Assembly (NCBI GenBank): GCA_040389445.1 | Contig: JAZJZX010000014.1 | Coordinates: forward strand, 186,001 to 250,000 | From: UBA5189 sp040389445 | GTDB lineage: Bacteria; Chloroflexota; Limnocylindria; Limnocylindrales; CSP1-4 | Reading direction: 5' to 3' | DNA length: 64,000 bases | In this document: positions 14,517 to 22,617 of the stretch, in pieces | Layout: the number at the start of each line of letters is the position of its first letter | Position numbering within the stretch: the stretch's first letter is position 1 | Translations under genes and position numbers: made by a program | The notes under the pieces: generated by a model | Databases searched by the model: none | The model's input: the letters and a program-made list of their open reading frames with translations, nothing else | Told to the model about the DNA's origin: nothing

Positions 14517-17434
14517 GCGCCCCGCCCTCGCCCCCGGCGCCGAGTCGGTCGGGCGGTCGAGGGCGCGCCGGGGTCGTGGCGGAAATCGCCGCACGACGCC
14601 GCGTGGATGTGCGTGCGGAGCTGGCGGGCCTGGATCGATCGGAACTGCGTCGCATGGTCCGGGCAGCGCCCGAGCCACGCCCGATCGCCGAACGGCTCGC
14701 CGCGCCCGGGCTCCACGTGATCGCGGAGATCAAGCGTGGGTCCCCATCGGCGGGCGCGATCGCCGTGGCGGGCGAGGACGTCGTTGCTCGAGCCCGGGCG
14801 TACCAGCGCGGGGGCGCAGCCGCGATCTCCGTCCTGTGCGAACCGCACTGGTTTGGCGGCTCCATTGCCGATCTGTCGGCCGTCCGCACCGCCGTTTCCT
14901 TGCCGGTGCTGGCCAAGGACTTCGTCGTCGAATCCCGTCAGCTCGACCTCCTCCGCGCCGCGGGCGCCGATCTCGTGCTGCTCCTGGCCGTGCTGCATCC
15001 CGGACCGCGTCTGGCGCGACTCGTGGACCGGGCCCTGGCGCTTGGGCTGGAGCCGCTCGTGGAGGCGCATGACGAACGCGAAGTGGAGGGGTCCCTGGCG
15101 ACCCGGGCTCGCCTGATCGGAATCAACAATCGGAACCTGCGAACGTTGGAAGTTGATCCGGAACGGGCGGCGACGCTGCGTGCCCTCGTGCCGGAGGATC
15201 GACTGGTCATCGCCGAATCTGGTGTTCGGGACCCCGCAACGGTGCGCGGCTGGCGTGCGCTCGGTTTCGATGCCGCGCTCATCGGCGAGGCGCTCGTCCG
15301 CTCGGGCGATCCCGAAGCTGCGGTGCGCGCCTTCGTGGCCGCCGGCCGACCCCCGACCGACCCCGCGAACCGGGATCGGGTGCCGTTCGTGAAGATCTGC
15401 GGCGTGACCGACGCGGCCGGGATCGACGCGGCGGTTCGAGCCGGCGCCGACGCGGTGGGCCTGAACCTGGTGCCCGGGACGCCCCGTGCCCTGGAGCTCC
15501 GCGAAGCGGTCGAACTGGCGGAACGGCTCCGGGCGATTGCACCGCCGAACAAGCGTCCCGCCATCGTCCCGATCACGGTCGATCTGCCGGCCGATGAGCT
15601 GAACCGGATCGGCCGGGCGCTCGACGCCGACGCGATCCAGCTCAGCGGCCACGAACCTGCCGCCCTGATCGCGAGCGTGGATCGGCCGGTCTGGAAGGTC
15701 CTGCATCTTCCCGCTTCCATCGCCGGTGCCGGCCAGGACGCCCTCGCGGCCGATGCCGTCGCCGCGGCACACGCCCACCGCAGCGCAGGCGCGGCCCGGA
15801 TCATGCTCGACACGGCCGGCGGACCGCACCCCGGCGGGACCGGAGTCCGCGTGGCTGCGGGCCTCGTCGCCGCGGTCGCACGCGCGGTGCCGGTCACCCT
15901 GGCCGGCGGTCTCGACCCCGCGAGCGCGGGCCCGGCCCTTCGGGCGGCCCCGGTGGTCGGTGTCGACGTCACCTCCGGTGTGGAGGCCCCACGGGAGCAT
16001 GGCCGGCGACCGGTCAAGGATCCGCTCAGGGTCGCCCTCTTCGTGAAACGAGCCCGCGCCGCCCGGATCGATCGTCCCAACCTGAGCATCCGACCCACGC
16101 CGGTGCATCCCGGGCTGCTCGACGTCGACGACCATGGCCGGTGGGGGATGGAACGCGATTTTGGCGGTCGCTATGTGCCCGAAACTCTGATGGGCGCGCT
16201 CGAACAGCTCGAGACCGCCTATGACGCGATCCGCCACGACCCCCGGTTCTGGACCGAGCTCAACGACCTGCTCGGCCGATTTGCCGGTCGTCCAACGGCG
16301 CTGTATCGCGCCGATCGGCTGGCCGGCGCCGTCCGGGACGAGGCGCAGCGGCTGCTGGCGACGGAACCGACCGGGCGGCTTCGCCAGCCGGCGTCCGCGG
16401 ATGCGGGTGGTGCGCTGCCCCGTATCCGCCTGTACCTGAAGCGCGAGGACCTCGCCCACACCGGTGCCCACAAGATCAACAATGCCCTCGGCCAGGCGCT
16501 CCTGACCCGGCGGCTCGGCAAGACACGGGTGATCGCCGAGACCGGAGCCGGTCAGCACGGCGTGGCCACGGCGACGGCCTGCGCGCTGCTCGGCCTCCCG
16601 TGTGTGGTGTTCATGGGCGAGGAGGACATCCAGCGACAGGCCCCCAACGTCCTCCGAATGCGGGCATTGGGGGCCGAGGTTCGCAGTGTCACCTCGGGAA
16701 CCGCCACCCTCAACGACGCGGTCAACGAGGCGATGCGCGACTGGGTCACGAACGTGGAGACCACGCACTACGTGCTCGGCTCGGCGATGGGCCCGCATCC
16801 TTACCCGACGATCGTCCGCGATTTCCAGCGCCGGATCGGGGACGAGGCGGCGCGCCAGCTCTTCGATGTCGAGGGCCGGCTCCCGGACATGGCCCTCGCC
16901 TGCGTCGGCGGCGGATCGAACGCCATCGGTCTGCTGGCCCGCTTCATCGGTGAGCCGTCCGTGCGCCTCGCGGTGGCGGAAGCCGCCGGCGACGGCCTCG
17001 AAACCGGTCGGCACGCGGCCGCCATCGCCGGCGGCACCGCCGGCATCCTCCACGGCTCTCGATCGCTGATGCTCCAGGACGAGGACGGCCAGGTGGTCGA
17101 GGCGCACTCCGCGTCGGCGGGGCTGGATTACCCGGGCGTGGGGCCACAGCTTGCCGCGCTCGCCGAGGCGGGCCGGCTCGAAGTCGCGACCGCCACGGAT
17201 CGGGAGGCGATTGCGGCAATGCGAACGGTCACCCGGATGGAGGGCATCCTGCCGGCCCTGGAGACGGCGCACGCAGTCGCGGCCCTGCCCAAGCTCCTCG
17301 CCGGGCTGGAGGGTTCCGGCCGGCTGTTGCCGGATCGCGCCCTCGTGCTCCTCGGGTTCTCGGGTCGCGGGGACAAGGACCTGGCTGCGCTCGAGCGCTT
17401 CGGCGAAGTCGATACCTGGGAGGGCATCACGTGA
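14513..17434 (+). CDS. trpCFB: Trifunctional TrpC-TrpF-TrpB fusion: IGP synthase, PRA isomerase, tryptophan synthase beta
   Basis: One unbroken frame of 973 residues. Residues 1-275 are indole-3-glycerol-phosphate synthase (HVIAEIKRGSPS, LAKDFVV, IGINNRNL, VIAESGV). Residues 290-515 are phosphoribosylanthranilate isomerase (VKICGVTD with the catalytic Cys near 296, LDTAGGPHPGGTG with the catalytic Asp near 433, ending PVKDPLRVALFV). From about 540 it is tryptophan synthase beta (GRYVPETLMGALEQLE, HTGAHKINNALGQ with the PLP Lys near 654, AETGAGQHG, GGGSNAIG). All three active sites look intact. TrpC-TrpF fusions are well known; joining TrpB behind TrpF in the same chain is uncommon. No stop or start lies at the domain joints. 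Confidence 0.96.
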   Translation: MSAPPSPPAPSRSGGRGRAGVVAEIAARRRVDVRAELAGLDRSELRRMVRAAPEPRPIAERLAAPGLHVIAEIKRGSPSAGAIAVAGEDVVARARAYQRGGAAAISVLCEPHWFGGSIADLSAVRTAVSLPVLAKDFVVESRQLDLLRAAGADLVLLLAVLHPGPRLARLVDRALALGLEPLVEAHDEREVEGSLATRARLIGINNRNLRTLEVDPERAATLRALVPEDRLVIAESGVRDPATVRGWRALGFDAALIGEALVRSGDPEAAVRAFVAAGRPPTDPANRDRVPFVKICGVTDAAGIDAAVRAGADAVGLNLVPGTPRALELREAVELAERLRAIAPPNKRPAIVPITVDLPADELNRIGRALDADAIQLSGHEPAALIASVDRPVWKVLHLPASIAGAGQDALAADAVAAAHAHRSAGAARIMLDTAGGPHPGGTGVRVAAGLVAAVARAVPVTLAGGLDPASAGPALRAAPVVGVDVTSGVEAPREHGRRPVKDPLRVALFVKRARAARIDRPNLSIRPTPVHPGLLDVDDHGRWGMERDFGGRYVPETLMGALEQLETAYDAIRHDPRFWTELNDLLGRFAGRPTALYRADRLAGAVRDEAQRLLATEPTGRLRQPASADAGGALPRIRLYLKREDLAHTGAHKINNALGQALLTRRLGKTRVIAETGAGQHGVATATACALLGLPCVVFMGEEDIQRQAPNVLRMRALGAEVRSVTSGTATLNDAVNEAMRDWVTNVETTHYVLGSAMGPHPYPTIVRDFQRRIGDEAARQLFDVEGRLPDMALACVGGGSNAIGLLARFIGEPSVRLAVAEAAGDGLETGRHAAAIAGGTAGILHGSRSLMLQDEDGQVVEAHSASAGLDYPGVGPQLAALAEAGRLEVATATDREAIAAMRTVTRMEGILPALETAHAVAALPKLLAGLEGSGRLLPDRALVLLGFSGRGDKDLAALERFGEVDTWEGIT

Positions 17435-18336
17435 GGGGCACGCCGGCCACCGCCGTCGACGCAACCGGTGTCGCCGACCCCACCGCCGCCACCAGCTTGA
17501 ATGCGGCCGCTCGCCCCGATACCAACGACACCGCCGGCGCACGGCGGATCGGCGACGCTTTCAGGGCCGCCGGCCACGCCGGACGCGCGGCGCTGATTCC
17601 GTATGTCGTCGCGGGCTACCCGGACTACGAAGGCTCGCTCGCCGCGGCATGTGCGGCGATCGATGCCGGGGCAGACCTGCTGGAGATCGGCTTGCCGTAC
17701 TCAGATCCGCTCGCCGACGGCGCAACGCTCCAGCGGGCATCGCGCGCCGCGCTCCTCGCCGGAGCGACCCTTGACCGTTCGCTGACCCTGGTTGCGCGCG
17801 TCGCGGCAGCCCGCCCGGGGGTCCCGATCGTGACGATGGGCTACGCCAACCAGCTCATCGGTGGCGGCGATGGCCGACTTCGCGCAGCATCACTTGCCGC
17901 CGCCGGGGCCTCCGGCGTCATCGTGGCCGACCTGACGCCCGATGAGGGCGGCCCGTTCGAAGCGGTCGCCGCTGCCGCCGGCCTTGCCGTCATCTATCTC
18001 GTCGCGCCGACGACCGCGCCGGATCGGCTCCGGACCGTCGCCGGCCGGAGTGGGGGATTCCTGTACTGCGTGAGCCTCGTCGGGGTGACCGGCGCCAGGT
18101 CGAGCTTGCCGCCGAGCGTCCGCGGGCTGGTGGCGTCGGTTCGGGCCGTATCGCCGGTCCCGGTCGCGGTGGGATTCGGTGTCTCCAGGCCCGCTCACGT
18201 CCGAGCCCTCGCAGCATCCGGTGCCGATGGCGTCATTGTGGCGTCGGCCCTCGTCGATGCCCTCGGCGCTGGCGGCACGGACGTCGATGCCATGGCCGCG
18301 CTCGTGAGATCCCTCCGGGCGGCCACGGCGCGGTAA
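17431..18336 (+). CDS. trpA: Tryptophan synthase alpha subunit
   Basis: 301 residues with about 40 extra at the N-terminus. LLEIGLPYSDPLADG holds the catalytic Glu and Asp, followed by GVIVADLTPDEGGPF, CVSLVGVTGARSSLP and VGFGVSRPAHV. It cleaves indole glycerol phosphate and passes indole to the beta domain of the fusion encoded just upstream. GTG start overlaps that gene by 4 bases; it closes the trp operon. Confidence 0.97.
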   Translation: MRGTPATAVDATGVADPTAATSLNAAARPDTNDTAGARRIGDAFRAAGHAGRAALIPYVVAGYPDYEGSLAAACAAIDAGADLLEIGLPYSDPLADGATLQRASRAALLAGATLDRSLTLVARVAAARPGVPIVTMGYANQLIGGGDGRLRAASLAAAGASGVIVADLTPDEGGPFEAVAAAAGLAVIYLVAPTTAPDRLRTVAGRSGGFLYCVSLVGVTGARSSLPPSVRGLVASVRAVSPVPVAVGFGVSRPAHVRALAASGADGVIVASALVDALGAGGTDVDAMAALVRSLRAATAR

Positions 18337-18345
18337 CCTGCGGCG

Positions 18346-19008
18346 ATGACGACGCGCATCGCCCTCGCCCTGGAGACAACGCGGAAGCGGACCTTTGCAA
18401 GCGCCATCGATTGGCCTGGTCTTGCCCGCGGCGGCAAGACCGAATCAGCGGCGATCGAGGCCCTGCTCGATCATCTCGACCGCTACGCCGAGGTCGTCCG
18501 CGCCGCGGGGTACGAGTTCGCGGTGGATGACCTGGTGGTCGAGGTCATCGAGGCTGCCGAAGGGAACGGCAGCACCGATTTCGGCGTCCCGGGTCGTGTG
18601 ACCGATGCGGATCGCCGACCGACCACCGACGCCGATGCGGAACGCCTCACGAGGCTCGTGGCGGCCACCTGGGCGCTCCTGGACCGGAACGCCGCCGCGG
18701 CGCCGGCGGAGCTCCGAAAGGGGCCTCGGGGCGGCGGCCGGACCACCTCGAAGATCGTCGAGCATGCCCTGATGTCGGATCACGCCTACGCCCGCGAGAT
18801 GGGCCTCAAGGTGCCGGCCCCGACCCCGGGCGACGCGACCTCGGTCGCCGCGGTTCGGGAGGCCATCAAGGGGGTCCTGCGGCGCCCCTCGGACGGGACA
18901 CCGCTCGGGGGGCGGCGCTGGACTTCCCGATATGCCGCCCACCGTATCGCCTGGCACGCTCTTGACCATGCCTGGGAGATCGAGGACCGCACGGACCCGC
19001 CTGGATGA
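18346..19008 (+). CDS. Hypothetical protein, HicB-like N-terminus and DinB-like C-terminus
   Basis: 220 residues, 9 bases after trpA. The first 70 residues (LETTRKRTFASAIDWPGLAR, then AIEALLDHLDRY) resemble the HicB antitoxin-like fold. The rest has two His-containing helices, IVEHALMSDHAYAREMG and RYAAHRIAWHALDHAWEIED, as in DinB/DfsB four-helix metalloproteins. No toxin gene is adjacent. Function is unknown; it may be co-transcribed with the trp operon by position only. Confidence 0.7.
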   Translation: MTTRIALALETTRKRTFASAIDWPGLARGGKTESAAIEALLDHLDRYAEVVRAAGYEFAVDDLVVEVIEAAEGNGSTDFGVPGRVTDADRRPTTDADAERLTRLVAATWALLDRNAAAAPAELRKGPRGGGRTTSKIVEHALMSDHAYAREMGLKVPAPTPGDATSVAAVREAIKGVLRRPSDGTPLGGRRWTSRYAAHRIAWHALDHAWEIEDRTDPPG

Positions 19009-19059
19009 GTCTCGGCACGGAAAATTGAACCGATCGAGGCCCGGACTGCACTCATCAAT

Positions 19060-19605
19060 GTGGAGGTTGTCCTGGATCATCCGCCGCTGACGAACTCGGG
19101 GCTGGTTGCCGCTGCTGTCGCTGGGGATCGCGACGCGTTTCGCCGGCTTGTCGAGCCGGATCTGCCCGCTGCCCTGGGGACCGCCCGGATTGTCACCCGA
19201 TCAGAGGCCGATGCCGAAGACGCCGTACAGGACGCCCTGCTCTCCGCCTGGAAGGGACTTGTCTCACTCCGCGACCACGACGCCTTCCGGCCGTGGTTCC
19301 GGCGCCAGGTCGTCCGCGCGGCACTCCGCACGGTCGAACGCCGCGGGCGGTCCATCGAGCTCGTCGCAGATGTTCCGGCGCCGGTCGACCAGTTGGATCA
19401 CGAGATCAACCGTCGGATCCTCAGGCGAGCGTTCGATGAACTCGCGCCGCGGGATCGCCTGCTGCTGACGCTTCACCACTTCTGGGGCCTCCCGATCGAG
19501 GAGACGGCGGCCCACCTCGGTATCCCGACGGGCACTGTGAAATCGAGGGTTCACCATGCGACGGAGCGGCTGCGGGCGGCGTTCGCCGCGGAGGAGCGAC
19601 GATGA
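19060..19605 (+). CDS. ECF-type RNA polymerase sigma factor
   Basis: 181 residues. Region 2 is GDRDAFRRLVEPDLPAALG, then DAEDAVQDALLSAWKGL; region 4 is LAPRDRLLLTLHHFWGLP followed by TAAHLGIPTGTVKSRVHHA. Regions 1 and 3 are absent as usual for this group. GTG start. The downstream membrane protein overlaps its stop by 4 bases and is probably its anti-sigma or regulated partner. Confidence 0.93.
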   Translation: MEVVLDHPPLTNSGLVAAAVAGDRDAFRRLVEPDLPAALGTARIVTRSEADAEDAVQDALLSAWKGLVSLRDHDAFRPWFRRQVVRAALRTVERRGRSIELVADVPAPVDQLDHEINRRILRRAFDELAPRDRLLLTLHHFWGLPIEETAAHLGIPTGTVKSRVHHATERLRAAFAAEERR

Positions 19606-20945
19606 CCGATCCACTCGAACGCGAGCTGCGAAGCATGCTCGACGAACGGGCGCACGGGGATCCGGGCACAGCTCGACGGCTCGCCGATGGAATCGCATCG
19701 TTCCCGTCGCGGCGGCGTTGGGGAGGCGGCTTCCTCGGCTCGATCGCCTCGGCCGTGCTCTTCGTCGGCGTCGTTGTCGTAGTGGTCGCGCGGCTTGGTG
19801 GAACCGGCGGGCAACTTCCGACACCGTCGCCGACCATGACGTCGAACCCCTCCCACGGGCCGACGCTCCCGGGCGGCCCTGAAGCATTCGCGGGCGATCC
19901 ACGGCTCGCGCGCTGCTCACTCGGCCCCATCCAATACGCCTTCGTGATGGACCACGCGCGGGATTACCAAACCTACTTCCCGAAGATGGGGATCTCACCC
20001 GAACTCGATGTCGACGGGTCGGCGTTCGTCGCCGTCTTCGAGGCCGGGATGGCCCAGCCCCCAACGTCCGGCCTCGGCCCAGGGCCCACCAACGAACCAG
20101 GTCATCGGTATGTCTGCGTCCTCGTGGATGGCGGCGATCCGAACCTGTACGGCGATGTCGACATCACCGGCCTGACCATCGACGTCACCCCGAGTGAGGT
20201 GTCCCCGAGCGCGACGCCGACCGACGGGGCAGCAGCGACCCCGACCAGGACGCTTGCGCCGGCCCCCGTCTGGGTTGCCGACCTCGCGGGTCAGCTCCAG
20301 TGTTCCGGTGGCGTCGCGAATGTCGGTGGCGAGGTCCCGAACGCCGATGGCGTCGGCGCGGCGGGCCTGTCCCCCGAGGCCGGTCTGGCATCGTTCCTCG
20401 GGCCCGCCAACCCGTACGCAAGCCTGCCCGCGGCCGGGTATGCGCAGGTCCATCTGGGCACGGACTGGGCGAGCTTCGCGCACGTCTACCTGGGTCGAAC
20501 CAAGGCCATCGTGATCCTTTCCGATGTCAGTGAGGTGGGCGGTGGCTGGCGTGTCGTCGGCCTGCGCGCATGCGACGCATCGGAGTTCGATCCGAGCGTC
20601 CCGCTGACCTTCCCCGTGACGGTGTGGACCGATCGGTCGGGTCAACCTGTGTCGACCGAGACGATCCGCTCCTCGCCGGGACCCGGCCACTGCGGCTGGG
20701 ACAGCGCGATCTGGCTCCAGGTCGGCGGCGATCTGTACTTCCGCGATCCTGCGGGGGTGATGAGCGAGTGGACGACGACGACCTTCGATTCCGCGGCACA
20801 ACTGCCGTCGTCGGCAGCGGATACCGGCTTCCGGACGGGCAGCTGGTCACTCTGGATCGACCCCGGGAAGGATGCCTACGTCGTGTCGACCGACCGCGTC
20901 GAGCGCTGGCCGCGCTCGAAGGACCCGTTGATCGGCTGCATCTAA
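19602..20945 (+). CDS. Membrane-anchored protein paired with the sigma factor
   Basis: 447 residues. A 43-residue cytoplasmic N-terminus (EEL-type helix RELRSMLDERAHG) precedes one membrane segment at about 44-65, then a Ser/Pro/Thr-rich linker and a large external part with Cys residues but no family I recognise. The topology matches anti-sigma factors, but a zinc HxxxCxxC motif is not visible in the N-terminus. ATGA overlap with the sigma gene supports co-translation. Confidence 0.75.
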   Translation: MTDPLERELRSMLDERAHGDPGTARRLADGIASFPSRRRWGGGFLGSIASAVLFVGVVVVVVARLGGTGGQLPTPSPTMTSNPSHGPTLPGGPEAFAGDPRLARCSLGPIQYAFVMDHARDYQTYFPKMGISPELDVDGSAFVAVFEAGMAQPPTSGLGPGPTNEPGHRYVCVLVDGGDPNLYGDVDITGLTIDVTPSEVSPSATPTDGAAATPTRTLAPAPVWVADLAGQLQCSGGVANVGGEVPNADGVGAAGLSPEAGLASFLGPANPYASLPAAGYAQVHLGTDWASFAHVYLGRTKAIVILSDVSEVGGGWRVVGLRACDASEFDPSVPLTFPVTVWTDRSGQPVSTETIRSSPGPGHCGWDSAIWLQVGGDLYFRDPAGVMSEWTTTTFDSAAQLPSSAADTGFRTGSWSLWIDPGKDAYVVSTDRVERWPRSKDPLIGCI

Positions 20946-21799
20946 CTCGGCCTCAGGCCGATGGCCTTAGCCGCTCGTGCCCGCAGACTCGCAGCGGACG
21001 TGCCGGCCGCGAGCATCGATCGGATCGACGTAGCGCCGTCGGCCTTCGAGAGCTTTCGTCCATCGGGCCGGCGGATCAGGGGGTGATGCAGGAAGCGAGG
21101 CGGTTCGGCGCGGCCGAGCAACCGGCCAAGGGCGATCTGCACCGGCGTGGCGTCGAGGAGGTCGTCGCCGCGAATCACCAGATCGATCCCGTGGCGGAGG
21201 TCGTCGACGACGACGCACAGGGCGTAGGTCCAATTGCCGAGGCGGTCCCGGACCGGGAGGTCGCCCGCCGGTGCGACCGGCCCGGATCGGGCACCCAGGA
21301 CCAGGTCCGTCCACGCCTCCTCGCCCTCACCCAGCGCGACTCGCCAGGTGGGCGCGTCCCCGCCCATCGCCAGCTCCCGCGCGGCGCACTGACCCGGGCA
21401 ACCGGCCCCGGACCACGAGCGCCCGTGTCCGGCGGCCCACGCGGCGAAGGTCGAACGGCTGCAGTCGCATGGATAGACCAGCCCCATCGCGGCGAGCTGC
21501 GCAACGGCGGCCTCGTAGACCACGGCGTTGTCCGACTGTCGATGGGACGACGGGCGCCCTGTCCGCAGCTCGTCGGTCGCCGGCTCATCCGGCACGAAGT
21601 CGAGCGCCTCGAGATCGTCGAGGAGGGCCGCCTCGTATGCCGACCGGCATCGCTGTCGGTCGTGATCCTCGATCCGCAGGACCACCTGCCCGCCGCTTTT
21701 CTGGGCCACATCCCAGACCACGAGGGCATTCGCCACGTGGCCGAGATGCAGATAGCCCGTGGGTGCCGGTGCGAATCGCGTCCGAAGGCCGTGCGGCAG
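20942..21799 (-). CDS. gluQ: Glutamyl-Q tRNA(Asp) synthetase
   Basis: About 285 residues. RFAPAPTGYLHLGH contains the HIGH-type motif, DRQRCRSAYEAALLDDLEAL follows, the zinc-type Cys positions lie in YPCDCSR and GCPGQC, and GRKLSKADGA is the KMSKS equivalent. The family lacks an anticodon domain and glutamylates queuosine in tRNA-Asp. The first standard start codon in frame (GTG 21736) lies inside the HIGH motif, so the true start must be upstream, where only CTG (for example 21799) or rarer codons occur. The frame overlaps the end of the chorismate mutase gene. It is the last gene of the aro operon. Confidence 0.88.
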   Translation of the reverse strand: MPHGLRTRFAPAPTGYLHLGHVANALVVWDVAQKSGGQVVLRIEDHDRQRCRSAYEAALLDDLEALDFVPDEPATDELRTGRPSSHRQSDNAVVYEAAVAQLAAMGLVYPCDCSRSTFAAWAAGHGRSWSGAGCPGQCAARELAMGGDAPTWRVALGEGEEAWTDLVLGARSGPVAPAGDLPVRDRLGNWTYALCVVVDDLRHGIDLVIRGDDLLDATPVQIALGRLLGRAEPPRFLHHPLIRRPDGRKLSKADGATSIRSMLAAGTSAASLRARAAKAIGLRPS

Positions 21800-21854
21800 C
21801 TCGGAGACCGCGGCCGCGAGCGCGGCGGCAAACCCGCTCGAGCCGGGAGCGACC

Positions 21855-22184
21855 TCAGCCGTCGTGAGGCTCCCGTCCCGCCCGGTCCGCCGACTCGAGG
21901 GCCCGGGTCGCCTTGAACAGCAGCCGATACAGCGCCAGCAGGTCGGCCTGGGGCATCGGTCCCTCGTTCGACATCGCGATCCGGATCAGGACCTCGCGCT
22001 CCCGCTCCAGATCGCGAATGGCTCGCCGCCCGATGGCCGCCTTGGCCCGCCCGACCTCGAGGGCGAGTCTGGCGCGATCGTTCAGGAGTGCCACGATCTC
22101 CTGGTCGAGGGCGTCGATCCGTGTCCGGAGTCGCCGCAATTCCAGGCTCTCCGGAGGATTCCCGCCGCGTCGGCGCTCAGCCAC
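21855..22184 (-). CDS. Chorismate mutase, AroQ-type
   Basis: 109 residues from a GTG that overlaps the end of aroQ by 8 bases. The helix LRRLRTRIDALDQEIVALLN, then RARLALEVGRAKAA and REREVLIRIA, are the chorismate mutase helices with the Arg, Lys and Glu residues of the active site. It turns chorismate into prephenate for Phe and Tyr, the natural branch at the end of this operon. Confidence 0.92.
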   Translation of the reverse strand: MAERRRGGNPPESLELRRLRTRIDALDQEIVALLNDRARLALEVGRAKAAIGRRAIRDLEREREVLIRIAMSNEGPMPQADLLALYRLLFKATRALESADRAGREPHDG

Positions 22185-22617
22185 GGGGCGAACCGAAGTC
22201 GAAGGCAATCCGCTCCAGCGCCAGGTGGTAGCCGCGCGCTCCCTGTCCGACGAAGGACGCGAGCGCCACGTCGGTGAGGAAGTTGACGTGCCGGAAGGAT
22301 TCGCGTGTCGACGGATCCGAGAGGTGGACCTCGATGAACGGCCGCTGGATGCCGACCAGCGCATCCCGCAACGACACCGAGGTGTGGGTCAGGCCGCCGG
22401 CATTCACGATCGCGACGTCGAAATCGCGCTGATGGAGCCGGTCGATGAGGGCTCCCTCGTGATTCGACTGGAAGAAATCGACCTCCAGGCCGAGCTCCGC
22501 GGCCCGTCTGGCAATGCCGTCATGGATCTGGTCGAGCGTCTCGTGGCCGTAGATCTCGGGCTCGCGGGTTCCCAGGAGGTTGAGGTTCGGGCCCGCCAGG
22601 ACCAGTACCCGGGTCAT
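22177..22617 (-). CDS. aroQ: 3-dehydroquinate dehydratase, type II
   Basis: 146 residues. VLAGPNLNLLGTREPEIYG carries the catalytic Arg and Tyr, FFQSNHEGALIDRLH follows, then VNAGGLTHTSVSLRDAL with the Asn and His, and EVHLSDPSTRESFR. Start ATG overlaps the aroK-aroB stop as ATGA. It performs the third step of the shikimate pathway. Confidence 0.97.
   Translation of the reverse strand: MTRVLVLAGPNLNLLGTREPEIYGHETLDQIHDGIARRAAELGLEVDFFQSNHEGALIDRLHQRDFDVAIVNAGGLTHTSVSLRDALVGIQRPFIEVHLSDPSTRESFRHVNFLTDVALASFVGQGARGYHLALERIAFDFGSPRG

Noticed and set aside
13934..17542. A 1202-residue open frame antisense to the trp genes
   Set aside because: Arg/Gly/His-rich shadow of high-GC codons; the sense strand carries recognisable trpD, trpCFB and trpA.
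21271..21867. Plus-strand open frame over the gluQ gene
   Set aside because: Arg/Pro-rich shadow; the minus strand has HIGH-type and KMSKS-type motifs.
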